Shown here: piece after piece, positions 1-8,930 of the stretch
How positions within the stretch are numbered: the stretch's first letter is position 1
Layout: each line of letters starts with the position of its first letter
From: Geodermatophilus arenarius
GTDB lineage: Bacteria > Actinomycetota > Actinomycetes > Mycobacteriales > Geodermatophilaceae
NCBI RefSeq assembly: GCF_042654585.1
Contig: NZ_JBHSGR010000012.1
Location: forward strand, 77,015-141,014
DNA length: 64,000 nt
Direction: 5' to 3'
Position numbers and translations under genes: made by a program
The notes under the pieces: generated by a model
Database searches by the model: none
Seen by the model: only the letters and a program-made list of their open reading frames with translations
Told to the model about the DNA's origin: nothing

Positions 1-76
1 GGACGACGTCGACGCGCACGTCCGCCGCCTCGTCGTCCCGGGCGCCGCGCTGCTGCGCGCCGACCCCGCCGGCTGA
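1..76 (+). CDS. C-terminus of an unidentified protein (partial)
   Basis: Last 24 codons of a gene that starts before the window; the frame read from base 2 ends at TGA 74-76. The residues seen end in RRLVVPGAALLRADPAG and carry no motif I can name. A TetR-type regulator could end like this, but that is a guess. Its stop lies one base from the stop of the convergent P450 gene, leaving no room for a terminator between them. Confidence 0.55.
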   Translation, partial: DDVDAHVRRLVVPGAALLRADPAG

Positions 77-77
77 G

Positions 78-1406
78 TCAGAACGTCACCGGCAGCGCGT
101 CGACGCCGTACACGAACGACAGCCGGCGGAAGGCCAGCCGCTCGGGCGGCACCGCGAGGGCGAGGTCCGGGAACCGCCGGAACAGCGCGGGCAGCACGAT
201 CCGCAGCTCCAGCCGCGCCAGCTCGGCGCCGACGCAGCGGTGGATCCCGTGGCCGAAGGCCAGGTGCCCGCCGCGGGTCGGCCGCCCGGGGGCGAGCGCG
301 TCGGGGTGCGCGCCGGCCCAGGCCGGGTCGCGGTTCGCGGCGCTCAGCGAGACCAGGACCGCGTCGCCGGCCCGCAGCCGGTGCCCGGCGACCTCGGTGT
401 CCCGCCGGGCGAAGCGGGGGAAGGCCACCTGCACCACCGACAGCAGCCGCAGGAGCTCGTCCACCACCGTCTCCACGTCCCGGCGCGGGCCCTCGCGCAC
501 CAGCGCCGCGGCGGCCGGGTCGCGCAGCAGGACCAGCGTGCCGAGCGAGATCGTCGACGCCGTCGTCTCGAACCCGCCGGTGACGATCCCGTCCGCCAGG
601 CCGGCCAGGTCGGCGTCGGAGACGGCGTCGCCGTGCTCGCGGACGATCCGCCCGAGCAACCCGTCGCCGGGGTCCCGGCGCTGCCGTGCGACCGCGTCGA
701 ACAGCAGCCGGCGCTGCGCCGACACCGCGCCGAACGCGCCGGCGGTGCCGCGGGCGGCGTCGAAGCGCCTGGTGGCCAGGCGGGTGACCAGCTGCTCGTC
801 GGGACGGTCGAGGCCGAGGAGGTCGCAGACCGTCCGCATCGGGACCGGGCCGGAGACGAGCCGGGCGAGGTCGGCCGGCGGCCCGGCCGCTTCGAGCTCG
901 TCGAGCTGCCGGGCCACGGTCTCCTCGATCGCGGGTCCGAGGCGCTGCAGGCGGGCCCGCGTGAACTCCGGGGCGACCAGGCCGCGCAGCCGGGTGTGGT
1001 CGGGCGGGTCGGTGAACCCCAGGCCGCCGACGTCGTCGGCGGTGGCCGGCCCGGTGCCGCTGAACAGGTGGCGGACGTCGGTGCTGAAGCCGTCGCGGTC
1101 GGCGAGCACCGCGCGGGCCTCCGCGGCGCCGGTCACCAGGAGCACGGAGAGGTCGAAGGGCAGGTCCAGCCGCCGCACCGGCCCGCCGTCGCGCAGCTCG
1201 GGCACCGGGTCGACGTCGACCCGCCGCAGCGGGACCGTCGCGGCGGCGGGGAGGAACGTCAGGCGGGAGAGGTCCAGCCCGCGGCGGCGGACGCGGCGCA
1301 GCGCCAGGCGGCCGAGCCGGTCCCGCACGCGCGCCGCCGGACCGCGGCGGCGGGGGGCAGGAGCGGGGGGTTGCGGGGGGTCGAGGGTGCACTCGGGAGC
1401 GGACAC
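78..1406 (-). CDS. Cytochrome P450
   Basis: Heme-thiolate monooxygenase, 442 residues, the usual size for a soluble bacterial class I P450. Seen: the I-helix oxygen-activating motif GGFETTAS (Glu280, Thr281-282), the K-helix ExxR (Glu317-Arg320), and the heme loop FGHGIHRCVG with Cys391 as the axial ligand. The GTG start at 1406 has a GAGG ribosome site 7 bases upstream; the same frame stays open further upstream but that part is low-complexity and not P450-like. The first 60 residues are Arg/Pro rich. No ferredoxin or ferredoxin reductase gene lies beside it, so its redox partner is elsewhere. The substrate cannot be told from sequence alone; bacterial P450s of this type act on terpenoids, fatty acids or polyketides. 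Confidence 0.93.
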   Translation of the reverse strand: MSAPECTLDPPQPPAPAPRRRGPAARVRDRLGRLALRRVRRRGLDLSRLTFLPAAATVPLRRVDVDPVPELRDGGPVRRLDLPFDLSVLLVTGAAEARAVLADRDGFSTDVRHLFSGTGPATADDVGGLGFTDPPDHTRLRGLVAPEFTRARLQRLGPAIEETVARQLDELEAAGPPADLARLVSGPVPMRTVCDLLGLDRPDEQLVTRLATRRFDAARGTAGAFGAVSAQRRLLFDAVARQRRDPGDGLLGRIVREHGDAVSDADLAGLADGIVTGGFETTASTISLGTLVLLRDPAAAALVREGPRRDVETVVDELLRLLSVVQVAFPRFARRDTEVAGHRLRAGDAVLVSLSAANRDPAWAGAHPDALAPGRPTRGGHLAFGHGIHRCVGAELARLELRIVLPALFRRFPDLALAVPPERLAFRRLSFVYGVDALPVTF

Positions 1407-1610
1407 GGCGCCTCGTCGTCGGCCACGGGGGGTGGAGCCCGGCGGGACGTGACCTCGGTCCCGCCGGGCACCTCGAGCCTCGCGACGGCGCCGCGCGCGG
1501 ACCATCGGGTGAGACCCCCGGAAGCGCTGGTCGGACCGGGGGTGTCCCCGGACGGGGGAGCCCGGGGAGCGCGGCGCGGTCCTGTCACACCCGCGCGGCA
1601 GCATCGGCCC

Positions 1611-2000
1611 ATGACCGGTCCGGTGCGTGTGCAGCTCTCCCGGGCGCGCGGCTGGCGGAAGCCGCCGAACACCGTCGTCGTCGCCCGCCCCTCGCGCTGG
1701 GGCAACCCGTTCCGGGTGGGGGAGACCTACCTGTGGCTGCCCGGCGACGGCGAGACCGCGTGGCCGCTGCCGACCGCGCGGGAGCCGGGGGAGCAGGAGG
1801 ACGGCAGCCGCGTCGTCCGCTGCGCCGACCGTGCCACCGCCATCGAGTGGTACCGCCGCTGGGCCGCCTCCGGCGACCTCGCCGCCCAGGCCCGCCGGCA
1901 GCTGCGGGGGCGGAACCTCGCCTGCTGGTGCCCGGCCGGCGAGCCCTGCCACGCCGACGTGCTGCTGGAGCTGGCCAACCGGGTGCCGGCCCTGCGCTGA
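1611..2000 (+). CDS. DUF4326 domain protein
   Basis: A 129-residue protein matching the DUF4326 pattern: an N-terminal RPSRWGNPF motif, a central helix with AIEWYRRW, and a C-terminal LACWCPAGEPCHADVLLEL cluster with two Cys and a His that could bind a metal or a nucleotide. DUF4326 proteins are common in actinobacteria and phages; their function is unknown. The ATG at 1611 has no strong ribosome site, and the frame is open far upstream, but similarity to the family begins only around VQLSRARGWRKPPN. It lies 37 bases before the aldo/keto reductase on the same strand and may be co-transcribed. Confidence 0.8.
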   Translation: MTGPVRVQLSRARGWRKPPNTVVVARPSRWGNPFRVGETYLWLPGDGETAWPLPTAREPGEQEDGSRVVRCADRATAIEWYRRWAASGDLAAQARRQLRGRNLACWCPAGEPCHADVLLELANRVPALR

Positions 2001-2037
2001 CCTCGCGCGGCTCCGCGTCCTGTGGCTTGCTGGACGC

Positions 2038-3063
2038 ATGGACCTGCGCACCCTCGGCCGCAGCGGCTGTGCCGTCTCCTCGCTGGCGCTCGGCACGATG
2101 ACCTTCGGCGCGGAGACCGACGAGGCGGGAGCGCACGAGCAGCTCGACGTGTTCGTCGAGGCGGGCGGCACGCTCGTCGACACCGCCGACGTCTACTCCG
2201 CCGGCGCGTCCGAGGAGATCGTCGGGCGCTGGCTGGCCTCGCGCCCGGCCGACGTCCGCGACCGCGTCGTCCTCGCCACCAAGGGCCGCTTCCCGATGGG
2301 CGAGGACGCCAACGCGCTGGGCACCTCCCGCCGGCACCTGCGCCGGGCGCTGCACGACTCGCTGCGCCGGCTCGGCGTGGACTCCGTCGACCTGTACCAG
2401 CTGCACGCGTGGGACCCGCTCACGCCGCTGGAGGAGACGCTGCGCTTCCTCGACGACGCCGTGTCCGCGGGCGAGATCGCCTACCCGGGGCTGTCGAACT
2501 TCACCGGCTGGCAGGTGCAGCGGGCCGTCGACGTGGCCGAGCGCGCGCACCTCGCCGTGCCGGTGACCCTGCAGCCGTCGTACAGCCTGCTCGTGCGCGA
2601 CGTCGAGGCCGAGATCGTGCCCGCCTGCCTGGCCAACGGCCTGGGGCTGCTGCCCTGGGGTCCGCTGGGCGGCGGGTGGCTGTCGGGCAAGTACACCCGG
2701 GACCAGCGGCCCACCGGGGCGACGCGGCTGGGCGAGGACCCGGCGCGCGGGATGGAGGCCTACGACCGGGTCGCCGCGCGGGAGCGCACGTGGGACGTGC
2801 TGTCGGCGGTGCAGGACGTCGCGGAGGCGCGCGGTGCGACGATGCCGCAGGTGGCGCTGGCCTGGCTGCTGGCCCGGCCGGGCGTCAGCTCGGTGATCCT
2901 CGGGGCCCGCACCACCGACCAGCTGCGCGGCAACCTGGGAGCCGCCGGACTCGTGCTGAGCGAGGAGGAGACCGCGCGGCTCGACGCCGTCAGCGACCCC
3001 GGTTGGTCCGACTACCCCTACGGCGAGGTCGGCGCGGAGCAACGCAGCCGCTCGCTGGGCTGA
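2038..3063 (+). CDS. Aldo/keto reductase
   Basis: NADPH-dependent oxidoreductase of the AKR superfamily, 341 residues, (beta/alpha)8 barrel. The catalytic tetrad can be placed: Asp48, Tyr53 (in DTADVYS), Lys82 (LATKG) and His123 (LYQLHAWD). The C-terminal SSVILGARTTDQLRGNL stretch is the usual cofactor phosphate-binding region of the YajO/Tas-like branch that acts on aldehydes and small ketones. The start ATG follows the DUF4326 stop by 37 bases. No linked pathway gene is nearby, so the substrate is open. The next gene downstream is convergent, with only 25 bases between the stops. Confidence 0.92.
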   Translation: MDLRTLGRSGCAVSSLALGTMTFGAETDEAGAHEQLDVFVEAGGTLVDTADVYSAGASEEIVGRWLASRPADVRDRVVLATKGRFPMGEDANALGTSRRHLRRALHDSLRRLGVDSVDLYQLHAWDPLTPLEETLRFLDDAVSAGEIAYPGLSNFTGWQVQRAVDVAERAHLAVPVTLQPSYSLLVRDVEAEIVPACLANGLGLLPWGPLGGGWLSGKYTRDQRPTGATRLGEDPARGMEAYDRVAARERTWDVLSAVQDVAEARGATMPQVALAWLLARPGVSSVILGARTTDQLRGNLGAAGLVLSEEETARLDAVSDPGWSDYPYGEVGAEQRSRSLG

Positions 3064-3088
3064 CACAGGCGCGCAGGCGCGAGGTACG

Positions 3089-4264
3089 TCAGGCGGCGGG
3101 AGCGAGCAGGGGTGCCGGGGTGGTGATCTCGGTGCCGTCCGGTCGGTAGGTGCGCCATCGGCCGTCCGGTCGTCGCTCGACCCGGAACCCGTGGTGGACC
3201 TTGGTGTGGTGGCGCTCGCACAGCAGCGCCGCGTTGTCGAGGCTGGTGTCGCCGCCGTCGATCCAGTGGACCAGGTGGTGCACGTCGCACCACCACGTCG
3301 GTGCGCCGCAGCCGGCGAACACGCACCCCCCGTCGCGCAGTTCCGCTGCGCGACGGATGTGGCGGCTCATCAGCCGCCGCTCCCGGCCGAGGTCCAGTGG
3401 TGCGCCGTCGGGGCCGAAGACCACGCGGGAGACGGCGCCGTCGCAGGCCAGCCAGCGGGCTCTCGCGGCGGAGATGGTGGCGCCGAAGCCCATCCGCCCG
3501 GCGTTCGGCCGCCCGGCCGGATCGACCAGGTCGTCGAGGTCGATGACGACCGCGATCTGCGGCCTGTGCCCGCGCAGCGTCGGCAGCGACCCCGAGGTCA
3601 GCACGTTGTCGGCGACCTGCACCAGCGCGTCGCCGAGGCGCTGGGCGCGGGTGCGCTCGTCGCCGGCGGGGCGGTCGGCCTGCACGTGCGCCTCGAGTGC
3701 GGTCTGCAGCCTCTCCCCGCCGACCGCGTCCAGGTGGCCGCGGAAGGACAGCGACCCGTCGGCGTGCCGGGCCAGCGTCAACGACCGCCCCTCGGTCGGG
3801 TCGGGCTCCGGGCCGTCGGGATCGAGGGCGTTGCAGTAGTGCTGCACCACCGCGACGAGGTCGGCGTGCGACTGCTCGATCGCCACGCCGGTGAGCACCG
3901 CGTCGACCACCGCCAGGTCCACGCCCTGCTCGACAGCGGAGGCCAGCCGCTCCGGGGTCACCGCCTCGGCCGCCTTCGCCATCTGCTCCGAGGTCGCCAG
4001 TCCGGCGTCGTGTGCCTCGGCCAGCGCCGGGAGGTGCTCCAGCGCCCGCCCGGTGCGCACCAGCCGCGCGGCGGCGGCACCGGAGAGCCGGCAGTGCCCG
4101 CGCAGCCACGAGGCCATCGACGTCAGGCCGTCCCGCTCCGGCGCCTGGGACAGCTCCGCGGCCCGGACCGCGCGGGCGAGGCGGGCGTCGATCCGGTTGC
4201 GCTCGGCGACCAGCGCGGCGACGTCGTCGAGGACGTCCCCGCTCCCCGGCTCACCCGAACACAT
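3089..4264 (-). CDS. DUF222/HNH endonuclease signature protein (13E12 repeat type)
   Basis: 391 residues. An N-terminal helical DUF222 region (about residues 10-250) is followed by an HNH nuclease signature near the C-terminus: CVFAGCGAPTWWCDVHHL, then DNAALLCERHH, giving the Cys pairs and the H-H-N-H residues expected for zinc support and metal catalysis. This is the REP13E12/13E12 family, which is present in many copies in mycobacteria and other actinobacteria and is suspected to be mobile or linked to integration. No flanking repeats or integrase are seen here. Base composition is slightly lower in GC than its neighbours. Whether it cuts DNA is not known. Confidence 0.88.
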   Translation of the reverse strand: MCSGEPGSGDVLDDVAALVAERNRIDARLARAVRAAELSQAPERDGLTSMASWLRGHCRLSGAAAARLVRTGRALEHLPALAEAHDAGLATSEQMAKAAEAVTPERLASAVEQGVDLAVVDAVLTGVAIEQSHADLVAVVQHYCNALDPDGPEPDPTEGRSLTLARHADGSLSFRGHLDAVGGERLQTALEAHVQADRPAGDERTRAQRLGDALVQVADNVLTSGSLPTLRGHRPQIAVVIDLDDLVDPAGRPNAGRMGFGATISAARARWLACDGAVSRVVFGPDGAPLDLGRERRLMSRHIRRAAELRDGGCVFAGCGAPTWWCDVHHLVHWIDGGDTSLDNAALLCERHHTKVHHGFRVERRPDGRWRTYRPDGTEITTPAPLLAPAA

Positions 4265-4353
4265 GTACGAAGCCTACCCGATCAGGCACCCTCCCGCGCG
4301 GTGAATCCCCAGGTCAAACGCCTGTCCACGGATCGCATCCGAGGGTTGACATC

Positions 4354-5526
4354 TCACCCGCGGGCGGTGGACCGCAGCTCCCACCACAACCAGGCGGCGA
4401 GCGCGAGCGGCACCGCCACGAACGCCGCCAGCGCCGGGACGGTGCCGGACACCGAGCCCAGCCAGGCGAGCAGCAGCGGGGTGCCGAACCCGACGTAGGC
4501 GAAGGCGTAGAAGGCGCTGTTCATCGCCCCGCGGGTGTGCGGGGGCGCGAGCTGCGCGGTCAGCGTCAGCCCCGCGGTCAGGCACAGGCCCCCGCCGGCG
4601 CCCATCAGCGCCGACGCCGGCAGCAGCAGCGGCTCGAACGTGGTCGCCACCGCGACCACGCCGAGCGCGAGGCCGACGGCGCCGAGCGTCATCCCGAGCG
4701 GACCGCCGCCGCCCCCGGCCCGCCGCCCCAGCCGCGCCGCCACCGCGCTCGCCGCCAGCGCCAGCCCGCCCACCAGCCCGGCGTACGCCACGCCGACGCC
4801 GTCGGGCACCACCAGCAGCGGCAGCACGGTCGCCGCCACCGCGGGGAAGGCGAACACGCCCGTGGCGGTGGGCGCGAGCACCGCGCGGAACGGCCGCCGC
4901 GCCTCCGGCGGCAGGCCGAGGGTCATCAGCCGGCCCGGCCGGCGCTCCCGCACGGTCTCCGGCACGGTGAGCAGCGCGGCCAGCCCGACCAGCAGGACGG
5001 CGACGTGCACGAGGTAGGGCAGCGTCGTCGGCGCCGGGCCGTACTCGGCGAGCACCCCGCTCATGGCGGGCGCGATCGCGAAGCCCAGCGACGTCGACAC
5101 CGCCCCGCGGGTGGCCGCCGACTGCTGCCCGCCGGGACCGGCCAGGTCCTGCAGCCACGCGTTGGCCACCGAGAACACGACGCCGGACACCGCGCCCTGC
5201 AGCAGCCGTCCCGCGTACAGCAGCGGCAGGTGCTCGGCCGCGGGCACGAACAACAGCGAGACCAGTCCCGCCAGCACCGCGAACGGGAGGACGACGGTGC
5301 GCCGGCCGAACCGGTCCGAGGCGGCGCCGGACACGGTCAGCGCGGCGATCAGGCCGATCGCGTAGCAGCCGAAGACGGCGGTGAGGTCGGCGTCGGACAG
5401 CCCGAGGGTGCGCCGGTAGACCAGCAGCAGCGGCGTGGGGACGTTGGTGCCCAGGGCGACGGTGAAGAGCCCGAACGTGAGGGCGTCCAGCCGCCGCCCG
5501 ACCCGCTCCGTCGCAGCGTCCGGCAC
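4354..5526 (-). CDS. MFS transporter, probable drug/metabolite exporter
   Basis: 390 residues with about 12 hydrophobic spans. The signature between spans 2 and 3, SDRFGRRTVVLPF, matches the MFS loop motif (G-x-x-x-D-R-x-G-R-R). The N-terminus begins with GTG at 5526; upstream codons read into non-membrane sequence. Substrate unknown; the compact size fits an efflux-type member. It is divergent from the cupin gene, with 60 bases between the starts, so a shared control region is possible. Confidence 0.88.
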   Translation of the reverse strand: MPDAATERVGRRLDALTFGLFTVALGTNVPTPLLLVYRRTLGLSDADLTAVFGCYAIGLIAALTVSGAASDRFGRRTVVLPFAVLAGLVSLLFVPAAEHLPLLYAGRLLQGAVSGVVFSVANAWLQDLAGPGGQQSAATRGAVSTSLGFAIAPAMSGVLAEYGPAPTTLPYLVHVAVLLVGLAALLTVPETVRERRPGRLMTLGLPPEARRPFRAVLAPTATGVFAFPAVAATVLPLLVVPDGVGVAYAGLVGGLALAASAVAARLGRRAGGGGGPLGMTLGAVGLALGVVAVATTFEPLLLPASALMGAGGGLCLTAGLTLTAQLAPPHTRGAMNSAFYAFAYVGFGTPLLLAWLGSVSGTVPALAAFVAVPLALAAWLWWELRSTARG

Positions 5527-5586
5527 CCGGCGGACGCTACCGCTCCGCTGCGAGGATGGGCGCCGGCGACGAGAGGAGCCGGAGCC

Positions 5587-6072
5587 GTGTCCCTGCACCG
5601 CCACTACCCGCCCGACCTCTACCGCGGCACCACCGGGGAGGCCACCGCCTGGCTGCGCCGCGCCGACCAGCCCCCGGACACCGTCTCGGCCGCCGGCGTC
5701 ACCTGCGAGTTCCTCGCCACCGGGGACCAGACGACCGGCCGGTTCGGCCTCTACCGGTGGACCTTCGGCGCCGACGCGTCCGGCCCCGGCCCGCACTTCC
5801 ACCGCTCGATCTCCGAGCAGTTCTACGTCCTGCGCGGCGAGGTGGAGGTCTACGACGGGCGCAGCTGGGTCACCGCGGGCGCGGGCGACTTCCTCTACGT
5901 CCCCGAGGGCGGGATCCACGGGTTCCGCGGCGGCGACCACGCGTCGATGCTGCTGATGTTCGCGCCGGGCGGCCCGCGCGAGGAGTACTTCCGGACGCTC
6001 GCGCGGGGTGCGCAGATGACGCCGGAGGAGCGGGCGGAGTTCATGCTCCGCCACGACACGTACTGGGTCTGA
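5587..6072 (+). CDS. Cupin domain protein
   Basis: 161 residues, a single small beta-barrel. The metal-binding set of cupin motif 1 is visible as His70, His72 and Glu77 (GPHFHRSISEQF) and of motif 2 as His111 (VPEGGIHGF). The GTG start has a GAGAGGAG ribosome site. Cupins of this size include small-molecule dioxygenases, isomerases and ligand sensors, and the sequence does not separate these. It may work with the divergent MFS transporter, but that rests on position only. A strong hairpin follows its stop codon. Confidence 0.88.
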   Translation: MSLHRHYPPDLYRGTTGEATAWLRRADQPPDTVSAAGVTCEFLATGDQTTGRFGLYRWTFGADASGPGPHFHRSISEQFYVLRGEVEVYDGRSWVTAGAGDFLYVPEGGIHGFRGGDHASMLLMFAPGGPREEYFRTLARGAQMTPEERAEFMLRHDTYWV

Positions 6073-6104
6073 CGGGCCGGCCACCGCGGCGGGTGGCCGG
6101 CCCG
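6073..6104. terminator. Bidirectional hairpin terminator
   Basis: Perfect 13-bp stem (left arm CGGGCCGGCCACC) with a 6-base loop, placed between the convergent stops of the cupin and esterase genes. There is no U-tract, as is usual in high-GC actinobacteria. Confidence 0.75.
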
Positions 6105-6109
6105 CCGTC

Positions 6110-7045
6110 TCAGCCCCGGAGCAGCTCGCCGAAGCGCGCGCAGCTCTCGTCGATCGCGGCCTGCGCGGCCGGGGACCAGGCGCCCATGTCGAAGAAGCCG
6201 TGGACCATCCCGTCGTAGCGGCGCACGTCGGCCTGCACGCCCGCGGCCTCGAGCGCCTCGCCGTAGGCCTCGCCCTCGTCGCGCAGCGGGTCGAACTCGG
6301 CGGTGACCACGAGCGCCGGCGGCAGGCCGGCCAGGTCGGCGGCGTGCAGCGGGGACAGCCGCGGGTCGCGGGCGTCCTCCCAGGTCCCGGCGTAGTGGCC
6401 GTGGAACCAGTCCATCGTGTCCCGCTCGAGGAAGTAGCCCTTCCCGTTCTCCACCCGGGACGGGTACTCGCCGGCGACGTCGACCGACGGGTAGACCAGG
6501 AACTGGGCGGCGACCTTCGTGCCGTCGTCGCGGAGGACCTGGGCGACGACGGCGGCCAGGTTGCCGCCGGCGCTGTCGCCGGCGAGCCCGAGCCGGGAGT
6601 CGCCGCCGAGCCCGTCCAGGTGCTGCGCCGCCCAGCGCGCCGCGGCGACGGCGTCCTCGGCGGCGGCCGGGAACGGGTGCTCGGGGGCGAGCCGGTAGTC
6701 GACGGCGACCACCACGGCCCCGGCGCCGCGGCAGACGTTGCGGGCCATGTTGTCGTGGGTGTCGAGGTCGCCGATCACCCAGCCGCCGCCGTGGAAGAAC
6801 ACGACCGTGGGGAACGGCCCCTCGCCCTCGGGCCGGTACACCCGCGCCCGCAGGTCGCCCTCGGCCCCGGGGACGGTGCGGTCCTCGGTGCTCGCCACCG
6901 GCACCACGTGCTCGGGCGAGCGCGCGCCGTGCGTGAGCGCCAGGTACTGGGCGCGGCCGGCCTCGGGCGTGCCCTCCCACATGGGCGGCGCGCCGGACTG
7001 CGCGAGCATGGACAGCAGGGCGGAGATGTGCGGGTCGACCGGCAC
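6110..7045 (-). CDS. Alpha/beta-hydrolase esterase, hormone-sensitive-lipase family
   Basis: 311 residues, a typical HSL-family carboxylesterase acting on short-chain esters. Seen: the oxyanion-hole motif HGGGW at 85-89, the nucleophile elbow GDSAGG with Ser158, Asp252 (AEFDPLRDEG) and His282 (GMVHGFF), which complete the triad. The GTG at 7045 has a GGAG site six bases upstream. No signal peptide, so it is cytoplasmic. It follows the ABC permease stop by 77 bases on the same strand and could be read from the same transcript, though nothing in function ties them. Confidence 0.93.
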   Translation of the reverse strand: MPVDPHISALLSMLAQSGAPPMWEGTPEAGRAQYLALTHGARSPEHVVPVASTEDRTVPGAEGDLRARVYRPEGEGPFPTVVFFHGGGWVIGDLDTHDNMARNVCRGAGAVVVAVDYRLAPEHPFPAAAEDAVAAARWAAQHLDGLGGDSRLGLAGDSAGGNLAAVVAQVLRDDGTKVAAQFLVYPSVDVAGEYPSRVENGKGYFLERDTMDWFHGHYAGTWEDARDPRLSPLHAADLAGLPPALVVTAEFDPLRDEGEAYGEALEAAGVQADVRRYDGMVHGFFDMGAWSPAAQAAIDESCARFGELLRG

Positions 7046-7122
7046 GGGGCAACTCCAGACGGCGTCGTCGGGCGGGGCGGGGTCGTGTGACCCCGGCCAC
7101 GGACGGTACCGAGCCGGGACGG

Positions 7123-7971
7123 CTACAGGTCCCGGCGGGAGAACGCCATCCCCGCGAGCCCCAGGACGACGGCGACCCACAGCGCCGCCCACGCCAGGTA
7201 GGTGGCGGTGAGCGGGGCCTCGCCGAAGAACGGCGACCCGCCGAGCTCGGTGAACTGCCCGACCAGCGTCGGGTCCTGGAAGGCGTTCATCGCCCCGCGC
7301 CACAGCCCGTCGGTGGGCAGCAGCATCCGCGACACCGCGCCCACCCGCGCGACGCCCTCGTTGCCCAGCGCGTCGCCGATCCCGCCGACGACGCCCGCGA
7401 TCCAGGTGGCGCCGAACAGGCCGACCGCCACCACGCCCGAGGCCATCGGCGAGATGACCGTGGACAGCAGCAGGGCCAGGGTGAGCAGCACCGCGGTCTG
7501 CGCAGCGAGCAGCGCGAGCCCCACCAGCGGCCGGGGCGGCCAGTACCCGACCGTTCCCTGGACGACGACGAACTGCGCGAGCCCCGCCAGCGCGACGAAC
7601 GCGCTGCCGAACGCCACCAGCCCCAGCCACTTGCCGACCAGCACCGCCGAGCGGCGGACCGGCCGCGCCAGCACCGCCAGCGCCGCCCCGGACTCCACCT
7701 CCCCGGAGACGGTCGGGCCGGCGAGGAACGCCGTCCCGAGCGCGGCGATGAGGCTGTAGCCGAACATCACCAGGTTGAGCACGGTCGACGCCGCGATCCG
7801 CGCCTCCCCGCTGGTCAGCCCCCCGAACTCGGCGTCCAGCCGGGCGAAGCCCCACGCGGACAGCCCGAGCAGCGCCAGCGTGAGCACCGCGAGGGAGCGC
7901 AGCACCTTGCGCCGCGCGGCCTCGCGCAGGGTCAGGCCGGCGATCGTCAGCACGACGCGGGCGGTGCTCAC
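7123..7971 (-). CDS. ABC-2 type transporter permease
   Basis: 282 residues with about six membrane spans and the ABC-2 layout: N-terminal span, long loop, a paired span near STVLNLVMFGYSLIAALG, and a last span before the C-terminal FSRRDL. It is the membrane part of an exporter with the ATPase encoded just upstream: its GTG (7971) overlaps the ATPase stop in a GTGA. Such pairs export lipids, antibiotics or peptides, or serve copper (NosY-like) systems; the DGLWRGAMNAF stretch resembles NosY-like permeases. Co-expression with a sigma/anti-sigma pair suggests a role in an envelope stress response (inference). Confidence 0.9.
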   Translation of the reverse strand: MSTARVVLTIAGLTLREAARRKVLRSLAVLTLALLGLSAWGFARLDAEFGGLTSGEARIAASTVLNLVMFGYSLIAALGTAFLAGPTVSGEVESGAALAVLARPVRRSAVLVGKWLGLVAFGSAFVALAGLAQFVVVQGTVGYWPPRPLVGLALLAAQTAVLLTLALLLSTVISPMASGVVAVGLFGATWIAGVVGGIGDALGNEGVARVGAVSRMLLPTDGLWRGAMNAFQDPTLVGQFTELGGSPFFGEAPLTATYLAWAALWVAVVLGLAGMAFSRRDL

Positions 7972-8930
7972 GACTGGGCCGCCTGACCCGAGCGGAGGAC
8001 GTCGAGCAGCCGCTCCTCCAGGCTGATCCGCCCCGGCTCCACCGCGTGCACCCGGACGCCGAGCGCGACCAGGTCGGCGACCAGCGCCGGCACCACGGCG
8101 TCGGCGTCCTCGGGCAGCGTGACGGTGAACCGGTCGCCGCTGCGGGTCAGCCGGCCGGTGGCGGCCAGCCGCGCCTCGGCGCGGGCGTCGACGCCGTCGA
8201 GCCGCAGCCGCACCTCCCGCTGCCCGAGCAGCTCGGCCAGCGTCCCGGCCGCCGCGACCCGCCCCCGGTCGAGGATGACCACGCGGTCGCAGACCCGCTC
8301 CACCTCGCCGATCAGGTGCGAGTTGAGCAGCACCGCGACGCCGCGCTCGCGCAGCGACAGCACGACGTCGCGGACGTCCACGCGGCCGAGCGGGTCCAGC
8401 GCGCTGGTCGGCTCGTCGAGCACCACCAGCTCCGGGCGCGCCACCAGCGCCACGGCCAGCCCCAGCCGCTGCTGCATGCCCTTGGAGAAGCCGCCCACCC
8501 GGTCGCCGGCGCGGTCGGCCAGGCCGACCAGCGCCAGGACGTCGCGCTGCTCGGCCCCCGGCACCGCCGCGCCGGACAGCCGCACGTGCAGGGCCAGCAC
8601 CTCCGCCGCGCTGAGCCACGGCTGGTAGCGGAACAGCTCGGGCAGGTAGCCGACGCGGGCCCGGGCCTGCGGGTCGCGCGCCGGCCGCCCGAGCAGCAGC
8701 ACCTCGCCGGCGTCGGGCCGGACGAGGCCGAGCAGCATCTTGATGACGCTGGTCTTGCCCGCGCCGTTGGGCCCGAGCAGCCCGAGCACCTCGCCGCGGC
8801 CGACGGTGAAGGACACACCGTCGACCGCGGTCCGCCGTCCGTACCGCTTGCGCAGCCCCTGGCACCAGACCGCCGGCGACGGCGGCAGCTCGGCCAGCAG
8901 CCGTTCCGCGGCGGCGGTCGGGGAGGTCAC
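7968..8930 (-). CDS. ABC transporter ATP-binding protein
   Basis: 320 residues, one nucleotide-binding domain. Walker A GPNGAGKT at 53-60, signature GFSKGMQQRL, Walker B LVVLDEP, and an H-loop LNSHLIGEV are all present. The first 20 residues are an extra Ala/Pro-rich lead, and the C-terminal 90 residues form the extension seen in CcmA/NosF-type ATPases. The GTG start overlaps the upstream anti-sigma stop (GTGA), and its own stop overlaps the permease start, so stoichiometric coupling is expected. Confidence 0.94.
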   Translation of the reverse strand: MTSPTAAAERLLAELPPSPAVWCQGLRKRYGRRTAVDGVSFTVGRGEVLGLLGPNGAGKTSVIKMLLGLVRPDAGEVLLLGRPARDPQARARVGYLPELFRYQPWLSAAEVLALHVRLSGAAVPGAEQRDVLALVGLADRAGDRVGGFSKGMQQRLGLAVALVARPELVVLDEPTSALDPLGRVDVRDVVLSLRERGVAVLLNSHLIGEVERVCDRVVILDRGRVAAAGTLAELLGQREVRLRLDGVDARAEARLAATGRLTRSGDRFTVTLPEDADAVVPALVADLVALGVRVHAVEPGRISLEERLLDVLRSGQAAQS

